From contig DAOUAB010000051.1 of the NCBI GenBank assembly GCA_034434015.1, positions 1 through 16,413 of the forward strand: a stretch of DNA of 16,413 bases, written 5' to 3'. The translations under genes and the position numbers were made by a program. Shown here in pieces: positions 1-6,587 of the stretch. How positions within the stretch are numbered: the first letter of the stretch is position 1; every line of letters begins with the position of its first letter. This stretch comes from SpSt-583 sp034434015. Lineage in GTDB: Bacteria > Chloroflexota > Anaerolineae > Anaerolineales > UBA6663. Under the pieces are notes generated by a model. It did not search any database. It worked only from the letters and a program-made list of their open reading frames with translations, and had not been told where the DNA came from.

Positions 1-109
1 ACCGACCCCGTTGCCCGGTGGTCAAGAAAGGCTGAAATCGCCGTCAGTTTGAGTTGATAAGGTGCGTGACCTCCCTCGGCTTTTCACCGAGGGCAGTGGA
101 GTTAGTCAA
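1..109 (+). mobile_element. Possible right end of an IS200/IS605-type tnpB element (omega-RNA-like 3' end)
   Basis: Seen: an open frame entering from the left edge stops with TGA at 50-52. It is followed by a perfect 7-bp hairpin (CCCTCGG 73-79, CCGAGGG 87-93, loop CTTTTCA) and then a short AG-rich tail ending GTTAGTCAA at 101-109. Known: right ends of IS605/IS1341 elements and the 3' ends of TnpB omega-RNAs have this order, namely tnpB stop, strong hairpin, short tail, TCAA cleavage tetranucleotide, then the flanking DNA that acts as guide. Inference: 1-52 would be the last codons of tnpB and 110 onward the flank. The stretch 110-178 shows no gene. Only about 17 codons of protein are visible and TnpB C-termini are poorly conserved, so the protein itself is not diagnostic. 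An ordinary hairpin in intergenic DNA is the alternative. Confidence 0.35.
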
Positions 110-178
110 AACTCCAATTCAGTAGAGCATGTCTTTCAACCCCCTTGTGCGTCCATAATTAAGTTGCCTTGAAACTTC

Positions 179-730
179 TCAGCATCCTCGGCTTACCAGC
201 GGCATGAAGATGCTAAAAGGACCGGCAGGCGGCAGCGGCGTGGCTGAGCTGGAAGGCGGCGTCAGGCAGACGACCGGCGTGCCGGAGCGCAGGTACGAGC
301 CGCGCCCCGTGCCCCACAGCACGCGCGCGCCGGCTGTGTCGGGCAGATCGTAAGCAACCACGCCCATGTGCGCCGTGCCGATCACCATCTCCCGATCGGC
401 GTCGCCATCAATGTTGGCCAGCGTCGGCGCAGCCAGCGCCCCGTCCCAGCCGGCGCTGCTGCGCGGCAGGCTCACGGCATGCAGCTGTGCGCCGGTCGAG
501 CTGGCGATGATGAGCTGTCCGGCGGCGTGGCTGCCCTTTTGCGTCCAGGTTGCGAAGATCGCCTCCGCCTGACCGTCGTTGTCCAGGTCGGCCACGGCGG
601 GCGAGGCGTACCAGCCGGTCTGGCACCAGCTGCTGAAGCAGCCGCCGCGCTGCCGCTTGAGGACCGGGGCGGACACGGCGGCCGCTCGCCGGGGTCCGGG
701 GCCTGGGCCAGGGCCGGCGAGCGCCGCCAT
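179..730 (-). CDS. Short FG-GAP/VCBS-type repeat surface protein
   Basis: 183 aa from the ATG at 730. Two Ca-binding-type repeats are visible: ADLDNDGQAE near residue 47 and ANIDGDADRE near 105, each preceded by a P-T/A-hydrophobic strand and followed by a short strand, as in beta-propeller FG-GAP blades. A two-cysteine loop (CFSSWC, residues 31-36) precedes the first. WGTGRGSYLRSG (139-150) closes the propeller-like part. A Pro/Ser/Thr linker and the tail SIFMPLVSRGC follow, resembling the C-terminal tails of exported Chloroflexota proteins. The start is uncertain. The frame is open upstream, and reading from an ATA at 769-767, which overlaps the TAA of the upstream zinc-ribbon gene, would add a convincing signal-peptide core (RLLPFLIMAALAG). 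No ATG, GTG or TTG lies there, so 730 is the conservative choice. A full propeller needs six to seven blades; only two are present. The protein is probably exported; its ligand is unknown. Confidence 0.65.
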   Translation of the reverse strand: MAALAGPGPGPGPRRAAAVSAPVLKRQRGGCFSSWCQTGWYASPAVADLDNDGQAEAIFATWTQKGSHAAGQLIIASSTGAQLHAVSLPRSSAGWDGALAAPTLANIDGDADREMVIGTAHMGVVAYDLPDTAGARVLWGTGRGSYLRSGTPVVCLTPPSSSATPLPPAGPFSIFMPLVSRGC

Positions 731-765
731 GATCAGGAACGGGAGCAGGCGAAGCCCGGGGGTCT

Positions 766-1197
766 TTATCCGCGCAGCGCCACGATCAACAGGACCGCGC
801 CGGCCACAGCCAGGACCACCATCAGGCCGATGAGCATGAGCAGCGTGGACGACGCCATCTGGACGGCCTGGGTGGGGCTGGTGGCGCGCAGCACGTCGCC
901 GGTGGTCTCCGGCGGCGTGTCGGCCCGCGTCAACGGCCCGTCCGCCGACGGGGCGACGGGCGGCGCGACGCGTTCCGTATCCTCCGGCCCGGCCTCCAGC
1001 CGCATGAACGGCTGCGGGTCCGGCACGGCGTTCAGGGCGCGTTTCATCTCGCCCGTGTCCGGCGGCGCCGCCGGGATCCGCTGGCGCTCGGCCGCGCGGC
1101 GCATGGTGGGCAGACCGCACTCCCGGCAGAACTTGTCGGCCGGGTCCAGGCGCTGGCCGCAATTGGCGCAGGCGAGGGGTTTCGTTTCATCCGTCAC
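766..1197 (-). CDS. Zinc-ribbon protein with one C-terminal membrane segment
   Basis: 143 aa. The N-terminus has two CxxC knuckles (C10/C13 and C24/C27, CANCG and CRECG), the minimal zinc-ribbon fold. A Pro/Glu/Thr-rich, probably disordered linker spans residues about 40-112. One hydrophobic helix follows (about 118-141) and the chain ends two residues later, so this looks like a tail-anchored protein with the ribbon in the cytoplasm. The start is GTG at 1197, chosen because an AGGAG lies about 8 bases upstream on the minus strand; the ATG at 1190 is in another frame. The gene lies directly upstream of the FG-GAP gene and is probably co-transcribed with it. The function is unknown: such zinc-ribbon plus transmembrane proteins are common in Chloroflexota and usually annotated only by domain. 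Confidence 0.75.
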   Translation of the reverse strand: MTDETKPLACANCGQRLDPADKFCRECGLPTMRRAAERQRIPAAPPDTGEMKRALNAVPDPQPFMRLEAGPEDTERVAPPVAPSADGPLTRADTPPETTGDVLRATSPTQAVQMASSTLLMLIGLMVVLAVAGAVLLIVALRG

Positions 1198-1219
1198 GGG
1201 CTTGCTCCTGATCCGGGAA

Positions 1220-1320
1220 CGATTACGCTGACCGGGCCTGTCCCAAACTCATGGACACGGATGGCGCTGATTTCACGGAGACCTCTCAACAACTCGAGCC
1301 AGCCGCGCTCATCCGTGTCC
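1220..1320. repeat. Intergenic repeat cluster (ATCCGTG / CTGATTTCACGGA type)
   Basis: Between the zinc-ribbon gene and dinB there are fragments of one repeat vocabulary: GATTACGCTGA (1221-1231), GGACACGGAT (1253-1262), GCGCTGATTTCACGGA (1264-1279) and ATCCGTGTCC (1311-1320). The second and fourth form a perfect 10-bp inverted repeat 48 bases apart. The same vocabulary reappears at 6531-6553. Such short interspersed repeats are common in Chloroflexota and Planctomycetota genomes. No protein-coding gene is supported here. Confidence 0.6.
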
Positions 1321-1328
1321 CGGACCCG

Positions 1329-2558
1329 TCAACGCTTCTCCTGCTTCTTCGCCAGCGCCGCCCGCTGGATGGCGCGCTCGCCATACTTCTCGCGCAGCGC
1401 GTCGATGGTGCGCGCCAGCCGCGCCTTGCGCTCCTGGTCGCCCTCGCCGAAGATATCCAGCTGGCGCGCGGCCTCCATCAGCCCGGCGGCGCCCACGCCG
1501 ACCAGGCGCACCCGGCGGCCCGGCGACCACACCGTCTGAAAGAGCGCCCAGGCGGCGGCGAACAACTCGTCGTCCAGGTCGGTGGGCCGGGCCAGCGTGG
1601 TCTGGCGTGTGAGCGTCTCGAACGGCGGCCAGCGCACCTTGATCTTCACCGTGCGCGCCGACAGGCCGTCGCGGCGCAGGTGCGCGCCGACCTCCTCCGC
1701 CAGCTCCAGGAACTTGCGCCGCAGGGCCTCGCCGTCGCTCACGTCGCGCGCGAAGGTCGTTTCGCTGGAGATCGACTTGGCCTCGTAGCCGGTCGCCACC
1801 GGGCGGTCGTCGAGGCCGCGCGCGTGCCGCGCCAGCGCCGCGCCGTGCGCACCGAAGCGCCGCGCCAGGTCGTCCGCCGGCCAGGCGGCCACGTCGCCGA
1901 TCGTGCGCAAGCCCAGCTCGGCGAGCCGGGCCCGCGTCTTCGGCCCGGCGCCGAAGAGCAGCGTGAGCGGCAGCGGCGCCAGGAAGGCGGCCTCCTCGCC
2001 GGGCGGCACCACCACCAGGCCGTCCGGCTTGCCGACGTTGGTGGCGATCTTGGCGACCAACTTGTTGCCGGCCACGCCCAGCGTGCAGGGCAGACCGGTC
2101 TCGTCCTTGATCCGTCGCTTCAGGCGCGCCGCCACCTCCGCGCCCGGCCGCGGGTCGCCGGTGAGGTCCAGAAACGCCTCGTCGATGGAGACCGGCTCGA
2201 TGACGGGCGTGACGTCGGCCAGGAGCGCCATCACCTTGCGGGAGTAATCGGCATAGACCTTGTGCCGGGCGGGCAGCAGCCGGAGGTGCGGGCACAGGCG
2301 CAGCGCCTGGGCCGTAGGCATGGCCGAGTGCACGCCGAACTGGCGCGCCGCGTAAGAGGCCGTGGAGATCACGCCGCGCGCGTCGGCCCGGCCGCCGACC
2401 GCGAAGGCGACTCCGGCCAGTCCGGGGTCGAGCACCTCCTCGACCGAGCAGAAGAAGGCGTCCAGGTCCAGGTGCAGGATAGTGCGCGGCACAGGCGTCG
2501 GCCCGGCCTGATCGGCGCGGGCCAACCCAGTGATACCGGAGTTTTGGGAAACCCGCAA
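1329..2558 (-). CDS. dinB: DNA polymerase IV (Y-family translesion polymerase)
   Basis: 409 aa, slightly longer than the usual 350-400. It copies past damaged template bases with low fidelity. The palm signature HLDLDAFFCSVEE gives the metal ligand D31, and SIDEAFLDLTG gives D126/E127; the YADYSRK and AGNKLVAKIAT segments of fingers and palm are also present. The thumb and little-finger regions follow. Near the C-terminus QLDIF (366-370) fits the QLxLF beta-clamp-binding consensus, followed by the family's Arg/Glu-rich helix. The reading frame starts at TTG (2558). A GTG at about codon 24, just before RTILHLDLD, is an alternative that would remove an unconserved 23-residue lead. No convincing ribosome binding site supports either. 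The gene is divergent from the dehydratase gene and shares its AT-rich upstream region. I saw no recognisable LexA box. Confidence 0.93.
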   Translation of the reverse strand: MRVSQNSGITGLARADQAGPTPVPRTILHLDLDAFFCSVEEVLDPGLAGVAFAVGGRADARGVISTASYAARQFGVHSAMPTAQALRLCPHLRLLPARHKVYADYSRKVMALLADVTPVIEPVSIDEAFLDLTGDPRPGAEVAARLKRRIKDETGLPCTLGVAGNKLVAKIATNVGKPDGLVVVPPGEEAAFLAPLPLTLLFGAGPKTRARLAELGLRTIGDVAAWPADDLARRFGAHGAALARHARGLDDRPVATGYEAKSISSETTFARDVSDGEALRRKFLELAEEVGAHLRRDGLSARTVKIKVRWPPFETLTRQTTLARPTDLDDELFAAAWALFQTVWSPGRRVRLVGVGAAGLMEAARQLDIFGEGDQERKARLARTIDALREKYGERAIQRAALAKKQEKR

Positions 2559-2576
2559 GCCGGCCGCGCCGCGCCC

Positions 2577-2600
2577 ATATATGTTATCTTATAACCAGGC
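2577..2600. promoter_or_regulatory. AT-rich divergent promoter region between dinB and the dehydratase gene
   Basis: The 78-bp gap holds the only AT-rich patch nearby (CATATATGTTATCTTATAACC, written here as its core ATATATGTTATCTTATAAC). TATAAC at 2590-2595 could be the plus-strand -10 for the dehydratase. The same patch read on the minus strand contains TATAAG and ATAACATATAT, about 20-30 bases from the dinB TTG. No good -35 hexamer is visible in either direction, so the exact promoters are uncertain. Confidence 0.4.
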
Positions 2601-2636
2601 TTTACCTGTGAGCATGATCGAATGGTGGAGGTCCAC

Positions 2637-2996
2637 ATGAGCATGTTGGCCGAACAAAAGTGCACCGCCTGCCGCAAGGACTCGCCCCAGGTGACCGAGG
2701 CCGAACTGGCCGAGCTGCGCCCGCAGATCCCCGAATGGACGCTCCTGGAACGGGACGGCATCCGGCGGCTCGAACGCGTCTTCAAGTTTGCCAACTTTGC
2801 GGAGGCCCTGGCTTTCACCAACCAGGTGGGGGCCCTGGCCGAGGCGGAGGGCCACCATCCGGCGATCCTGACCGAATGGGGCCGTGTGACGGTCCAATGG
2901 TGGACGCACAAAATCCGGGGCCTGCATCGCAACGACCTGATCATGGCCGCCAGGACGGATGCCCTGCTCGGTCCGGCCGGCGGCGAATCCCGGTAA
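2637..2996 (+). CDS. phhB: 4a-hydroxytetrahydrobiopterin dehydratase (pterin-4a-carbinolamine dehydratase)
   Basis: 119 aa, the normal length. The enzyme dehydrates the 4a-carbinolamine formed when aromatic amino-acid hydroxylases use tetrahydropterin. In bacteria without such hydroxylases it may serve other pterin or molybdopterin roles. The signature is complete: E-x-E-G-H73-H74-P75, a Trp in TEWGRV (81), H91 in WWTHKI and D100 in HRND. The N-terminal KCTACR pair is common in the family. The start at 2637 is chosen because GGAGG (2627-2631) sits five bases upstream; an in-frame ATG at 2622 would leave that site inside the gene. No phenylalanine hydroxylase is next door, so its partner reaction is not visible here. 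Confidence 0.92.
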   Translation: MSMLAEQKCTACRKDSPQVTEAELAELRPQIPEWTLLERDGIRRLERVFKFANFAEALAFTNQVGALAEAEGHHPAILTEWGRVTVQWWTHKIRGLHRNDLIMAARTDALLGPAGGESR

Positions 2997-3094
2997 GTGT
3001 CCGCGCCTCAGACGCCGGCGGCCACACCTTCCGAAAGAGCGCCAGGCGCAGCTCGCCGCGGCCCCGGGTCAGGTCGGAGCGAGTTATAGGCCTT

Positions 3095-3100
3095 TATAAT
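3095..3100 (+). promoter_or_regulatory. -10 box (TATAAT) seven bases before the GTG start of tsaC
   Basis: A perfect TATAAT ends seven bases before the GTG at 3108, so transcription would start at or next to the initiation codon and the mRNA would be nearly leaderless. This agrees with the absence of a Shine-Dalgarno sequence. No clear -35 is visible. Confidence 0.6.
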
Positions 3101-3107
3101 CCCCCTC

Positions 3108-4172
3108 GTGCCCATCACCCGTGTGCTTCGCCTGGACCCGGCCCATCCGGCGGCCGACGCCCTCGCCCTGGCCGCCGCCCGCCTGCGAGCAGGCGGTCTA
3201 GTCGCCTTCCCCACGGAGACCGTCTATGGCCTGGGCGCCGACGCCCTGAACGCCGAGGCCGTCGAGCGCATCTTTCGCGCCAAGGGCCGGCCCGCGTCCG
3301 ATCCGCTCATCGTGCACGTGCCCGGCCTGGCCGCCCTGCCGCGCGTGGCCGCCGCCGCCCCCCCTCTGGCGCGGACGCTGGCCGAGGCCTTCTGGCCCGG
3401 CCCGCTCACCCTGGTCCTGCCGCGCGGACCGCAGGTGCCGGATGCGGTCACAGCCGGGGGGCCGACAGTGGCGGTGCGCGCGCCGGCTCACCCCGTCGCC
3501 CAGGCGCTGCTGGAGGCGAGCGGCCTCCCCATTGCCGCGCCGAGCGCCAATCGCTTCGCGCGCCCCAGCCCGACAACGGCTCAGCACGTCCTGGATGATC
3601 TGGCGGATCGGGTGGACATCGTGCTGGACGGCGGGCCGGTGACCATTGGGCTGGAATCGACCATCCTGGACGTCACCCGGACGCCGCCCGTGATCCTGCG
3701 GCCGGGCGGGCTGCCGCTGGAGGCCATCCGGCGATTCGCGCCGGACTGTGTGGTGCAGGCGCGTTTTCTGGAAACCGAATCCGAAACGGCGCCGGCGCCG
3801 GGGCAGTTCCTCAAGCATTACGCGCCGCGCGCCGCGCTGCGGATTTTCGACGGGCCGCGCCCGGCCGTCCTGGCCGCGATGCAGGCCGCCGCGCGCGAGC
3901 TGGAGTCGCTCGGACAATCGGTGGGGGTGCTCGCCCCGGACGAGGAGGCCGCCGGGTTCGAAGCGCTGGCGGCGGCCGTCGAGCGGCTGGGACCGGCGGC
4001 CGAACTGGGGACGGTCGGCCAGCGCCTGTTCGCGGCTCTGCGCGCGCTGGACGCCCGCGGCGTGGACGTGATCCTGGCGCGGCTCCCGGAGCAGGCCGGG
4101 CTGGGGCTGGCTATCCGGGACCGGCTCTACCGCGCCGCCGAGGGCCGGGTCACCCTCATCAATCCGTCCTGA
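3108..4172 (+). CDS. tsaC: L-threonylcarbamoyladenylate synthase, Sua5 type
   Basis: 354 aa. It makes threonylcarbamoyl-AMP from threonine, bicarbonate and ATP, the first step of t6A37 modification of ANN-decoding tRNAs. The YrdC fold is in residues about 12-205: FPTETVYGLG (34-43), KGR (59-61), WPGPLT (96-101) and APSANRFARPSPT (144-156), all substrate-site motifs. The length and second part show the Sua5 form: the linker PGQFLKHYAP (231-240) matches the family's PGM-x-HYAP segment, and a Sua5 domain fills the rest. The start is GTG, fixed by the onset of the conserved fold and by the adjacent TATAAT. The 3' end overlaps the convergent epimerase gene by 14 bases. The partners TsaB, TsaD and TsaE are not in the window. 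Confidence 0.94.
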   Translation: MPITRVLRLDPAHPAADALALAAARLRAGGLVAFPTETVYGLGADALNAEAVERIFRAKGRPASDPLIVHVPGLAALPRVAAAAPPLARTLAEAFWPGPLTLVLPRGPQVPDAVTAGGPTVAVRAPAHPVAQALLEASGLPIAAPSANRFARPSPTTAQHVLDDLADRVDIVLDGGPVTIGLESTILDVTRTPPVILRPGGLPLEAIRRFAPDCVVQARFLETESETAPAPGQFLKHYAPRAALRIFDGPRPAVLAAMQAAARELESLGQSVGVLAPDEEAAGFEALAAAVERLGPAAELGTVGQRLFAALRALDARGVDVILARLPEQAGLGLAIRDRLYRAAEGRVTLINPS

Positions 4173-5136
4173 TATCGCGCGCCCAATCTCGCTCGCGCCG
4201 ATACCACTCCACCAGGCGGGCCACGCCCTCTTCATAAGTGACGGTCGGCTCCCAGTCCAGCAGGCGGCCGGCGCGGCCGACGTCCGCCCAGGTCGCAGGC
4301 ACGTCCGCCGGGTGAGCCGGTTGAAAGTCGATCCGGGCCGTCTTGCCGAGCAGGCGCTCCACCAGCCGCAACATGTCGATGAGCCGGGCGGGCCGATCCG
4401 AGCCGAGGTTGATGACCTCATATCCCAGCGGGCGCAGGGCCGCCACCGTGCCGCGGGCGATATCGTCCACGTAGGTGAAGTCACGCGACTGCTGACCGTC
4501 GCCGTAGATCGTGACCGGCCGCCCCTCATCCACCCACTGGACGAAACGGAACAGGCTCATGTCCGGGCGGCCGGCCGGGCCGTAGACCGTGAAATAGCGC
4601 AGCACGGTCACGTCGAGCTGGTGCAGGTGATGATAGGCGTGGCACAGGGCCTCGGCCGCCTTCTTGGAGGCCGCATACGGCGACAGCGGCCGGTCCGTGT
4701 CGGCGTCTTCGCGGTAGGGCAGCGGGTTGTGGCTGCCGTACAGGCTGGAGGTGGAGGCCAGGACGAACTTGCGGACGCCGGAGCGGCGGCACAGCTCCAG
4801 CAGGTTGAGCGCCCCGGTCGCGTTCGTCTCCAGGTAGACCCACGGGTCCTGCACCGAATAACGCACGCCGGCGCGCGCGGCCAGGTTGAGGACGGCGTCG
4901 AACGGGCCGGCGGCCGACCACACCCCCTCCAGCGCCGCCCGGTCGCGGATATCGGCGTGATGAAACCTGAAGCCCGGCTGCGCCTGCAGCCGTTGCAGAC
5001 GCCAGCGCTTCAGGCGCACATCGTAGGCGTCGTTGAGGTTGTCCAGCCCCACCACCGTGTGGCCATCGGCCAGCAGCAGTTCGGCGACCCGGGCGGCGAT
5101 GAAGCCGGCGGCGCCGGTGAGCAGGTAGCGACTCAT
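4159..5136 (-). CDS. NAD-dependent epimerase, UDP-glucuronate 4-epimerase-like
   Basis: 325 aa, typical of extended short-chain dehydrogenases. The Rossmann motif is TGAAGFIAARV (7-17); the third glycine of GxxGxxG is replaced by Ala14. DNLNDAYDVRLK (32-43) is the nucleotide-ribose loop typical of the UDP-glucuronate/galacturonate epimerase branch. Catalytic S130/S131, Y154 and K158 (YAASK) are present, then RYFTVYGPAGRPDM (180-193) and SRDFTYVDDIARG (217-229). The reaction is probably C4 inversion of a UDP-hexuronic acid for surface glycans, inferred from family; related dehydratases and epimerases share most motifs. An AGGAG lies about eight bases upstream of the ATG. The gene is divergent from the ATP-grasp gene. 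A glycan role fits the glycosyltransferase genes at the right end of the window, though they are not adjacent. Confidence 0.88.
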   Translation of the reverse strand: MSRYLLTGAAGFIAARVAELLLADGHTVVGLDNLNDAYDVRLKRWRLQRLQAQPGFRFHHADIRDRAALEGVWSAAGPFDAVLNLAARAGVRYSVQDPWVYLETNATGALNLLELCRRSGVRKFVLASTSSLYGSHNPLPYREDADTDRPLSPYAASKKAAEALCHAYHHLHQLDVTVLRYFTVYGPAGRPDMSLFRFVQWVDEGRPVTIYGDGQQSRDFTYVDDIARGTVAALRPLGYEVINLGSDRPARLIDMLRLVERLLGKTARIDFQPAHPADVPATWADVGRAGRLLDWEPTVTYEEGVARLVEWYRRERDWARDIRTD

Positions 5137-5163
5137 CCCTTTCTCCTTGCCGTGATGCCGCTG

Positions 5164-5169
5164 AGTATA
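5164..5169 (-). promoter_or_regulatory. Candidate -10 box (TATACT) for the epimerase gene
   Basis: On the minus strand TATACT lies about 27 bases upstream of the epimerase ATG, with the Shine-Dalgarno AGGAG between them. No good -35 hexamer is seen at the expected distance, so this is a weak call based on the -10 alone. Confidence 0.4.
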
Positions 5170-5256
5170 CTTGAGTTCAACCCTACAGCCGTGAGCCGGC
5201 CGAACGGATTCCCGGGTGAGCCGCGGTGGGCGGGCCGGAGAGTTGCCCGGCCACGC

Positions 5257-5262
5257 TATAAT
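5257..5262 (+). promoter_or_regulatory. -10 box (TATAAT) eight bases before the ATP-grasp start
   Basis: A perfect TATAAT is followed by eight bases and the ATG at 5271, implying a leaderless or nearly leaderless mRNA; no Shine-Dalgarno sequence is present. Just upstream, GGCCGG (5233-5238) and CCGGCC (5247-5252) form a 6-bp inverted repeat over the place where RNA polymerase would bind. It could be an operator, or chance in GC-rich DNA. Confidence 0.55.
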
Positions 5263-5270
5263 CCATCCGT

Positions 5271-6587
5271 ATGACCGAAGCCGCCCCCGGCCGCCTCCTG
5301 TTGCTCGCCTCCTCCCGCACGTACCGCAACCGGGCCTTCCTCTCCGCCGCGAAAAAACTCGGGCTGGAGGTGGTGCTGGGCCTGGATGTGCCTCCGCCGC
5401 TGCTCAAACCGGCGCCGGGCCGGCTGGCGCTCGATTACCGCGACCTGGGCGCGGCGACGGCGGCCGTCCTCGAGTATGCGCGGGCGCACCCGGTGCGCGC
5501 CATCCTGGGCGTGGACGACTCCGGCACGGTGGTGGCCGCGCGCGCCAGCGCCGCGCTGGGCCTGCCCCACAACGCCCCGGAGGCCGCCGAGGCCGCACAG
5601 GACAAAGCCCGCATGCGCGCGCGCTTCGCGGCGGCCGGCGTCCCCTCGCCGCGCTTCCAGGCGTTCACGGTCCACGACGACCCCGAAGACATCGCCGAGA
5701 CCATCGCGGCGAGCGGCATCGGCTTCCCGTGCGTACTCAAACCGACCCGGCTCTCGGCCAGCAAGGGCGTGATGCGGGCCGACAACGCCTTTGAGTTCGT
5801 GGAACGCTTCGAGCGGCTGCGCCGGATCCTGTCCCGGACCGGCTGTGACGACCTGGTGGTGGAGGCCTTCATCCCCGGCCGCGAGGCGGCGCTGGAAGGG
5901 TTGCTGAGCGACGGCGCGCTGACCGTGCTGGCGCTGTTCGACAAGCCCGACCCGCTCGACGGGCCGTTCTTTGAGGAGACGATCTACGTGACGCCGTCGC
6001 GGTTGCCGGCCGGGACCCAGGCGGCCATCGCCGCGGCGACACGCCAGGCCTGCGCGGCGCTGGGCCTGCGCGAGGGGCCGGTGCACGCGGAGCTGCGCGT
6101 GAACGAAACCGGGCCGGTCCTGGTGGAGGTCGCCGCCCGCTCCATCGGCGGCCTGTGCTCGCAGGCGCTGCGCTTCACGCACCGGGCCGACGTATCGCTG
6201 GAGGAGCTGATCCTGCGCCAGGCGCTGGGGCTGCCGGTGGAGGCCGCCCACCGCGAGAGGCGCGCGGGCGGCGTGATGATGATCCCAACCCCGGGCGCGG
6301 GCCTGCTACGCGGCGTCGCCGGCGTGGAGGCGGCGCAGGCCGTGCCGGGCGTCGAGCGGGTGGAGATCACGACCCCGCTGGACTATCCGCTCGTCCCGCT
6401 GCCGGAGGGCGACAGCTACCTGGGCTTCATCTTCGCCCGCGCCGAGACGCCGGGCGAGGTGGAGGCCGCCCTGCGCCAGGCCCATGCCTGCCTCAAATTC
6501 GAGATCGTCCCGGAAATAAGGCTGGAACCGAAATCCGTGCAATCTGTGGCAAATGCATTTTCAGGAGCGACCAATGGCGAAATTTGA
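5271..6587 (+). CDS. ATP-grasp domain ligase of unknown substrate
   Basis: 438 aa. The layout is that of ATP-grasp carboxylate-amine ligases: an N-terminal Rossmann-like part (residues 8-100), a hinge, the ATP-lid region CVLKPTRLSASKGV (154-167, with K157 and K165), EAFIPGREAALEG (198-210), and a metal-binding segment around HAELRVNETGPVLVEVAAR (272-290). IGGLCS follows, then a C-terminal domain. Such enzymes join a carboxylate to an amine or thiol through an acyl phosphate. The sequence resembles the amino-acid ligase/PurK-like group, but the substrate cannot be told from the motifs. The last about 16 residues, after the natural-looking end EIVPEIRLE, are encoded by an interspersed repeat (6531-6553) and its flank. 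The stop TGA overlaps the next gene by 14 bases, suggesting translational coupling with the AIM24 protein. Confidence 0.85.
   Translation: MTEAAPGRLLLLASSRTYRNRAFLSAAKKLGLEVVLGLDVPPPLLKPAPGRLALDYRDLGAATAAVLEYARAHPVRAILGVDDSGTVVAARASAALGLPHNAPEAAEAAQDKARMRARFAAAGVPSPRFQAFTVHDDPEDIAETIAASGIGFPCVLKPTRLSASKGVMRADNAFEFVERFERLRRILSRTGCDDLVVEAFIPGREAALEGLLSDGALTVLALFDKPDPLDGPFFEETIYVTPSRLPAGTQAAIAAATRQACAALGLREGPVHAELRVNETGPVLVEVAARSIGGLCSQALRFTHRADVSLEELILRQALGLPVEAAHRERRAGGVMMIPTPGAGLLRGVAGVEAAQAVPGVERVEITTPLDYPLVPLPEGDSYLGFIFARAETPGEVEAALRQAHACLKFEIVPEIRLEPKSVQSVANAFSGATNGEI
6531..6553 (+). repeat. Interspersed repeat (AAATCCGTGCAATCTGTGGC type) inside the ATP-grasp 3' end
   Basis: This segment uses the same ATCCGTG/ATCTGTGGCAAA vocabulary as common intergenic repeats and as the cluster at 1220-1320, but here it lies in an open frame and encodes the KSVQSVAN part of the ATP-grasp C-terminus. 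It is visibly less GC-rich than the gene around it. Confidence 0.55.

Noticed and set aside
73..115. Hairpin at the left edge as an ordinary rho-independent terminator
   Set aside because: No T-run follows the stem. The tail and TCAA fit an IS605-type end better, though not proven.
1251..2594. 447-codon open frame on the plus strand opposite dinB
   Set aside because: Low-complexity Arg/Ala/Gly/His translation; the minus strand encodes all catalytic motifs of a Y-family polymerase.
2559..2636. LexA/SOS box upstream of dinB
   Set aside because: The AT-rich patch has partial palindromes, but I found no match to a known LexA operator on either strand.
3198..4529. 443-codon minus-strand frame opposite tsaC and across the epimerase end
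   Set aside because: No recognisable motif and Arg-rich composition; both real genes in the region explain the sequence.
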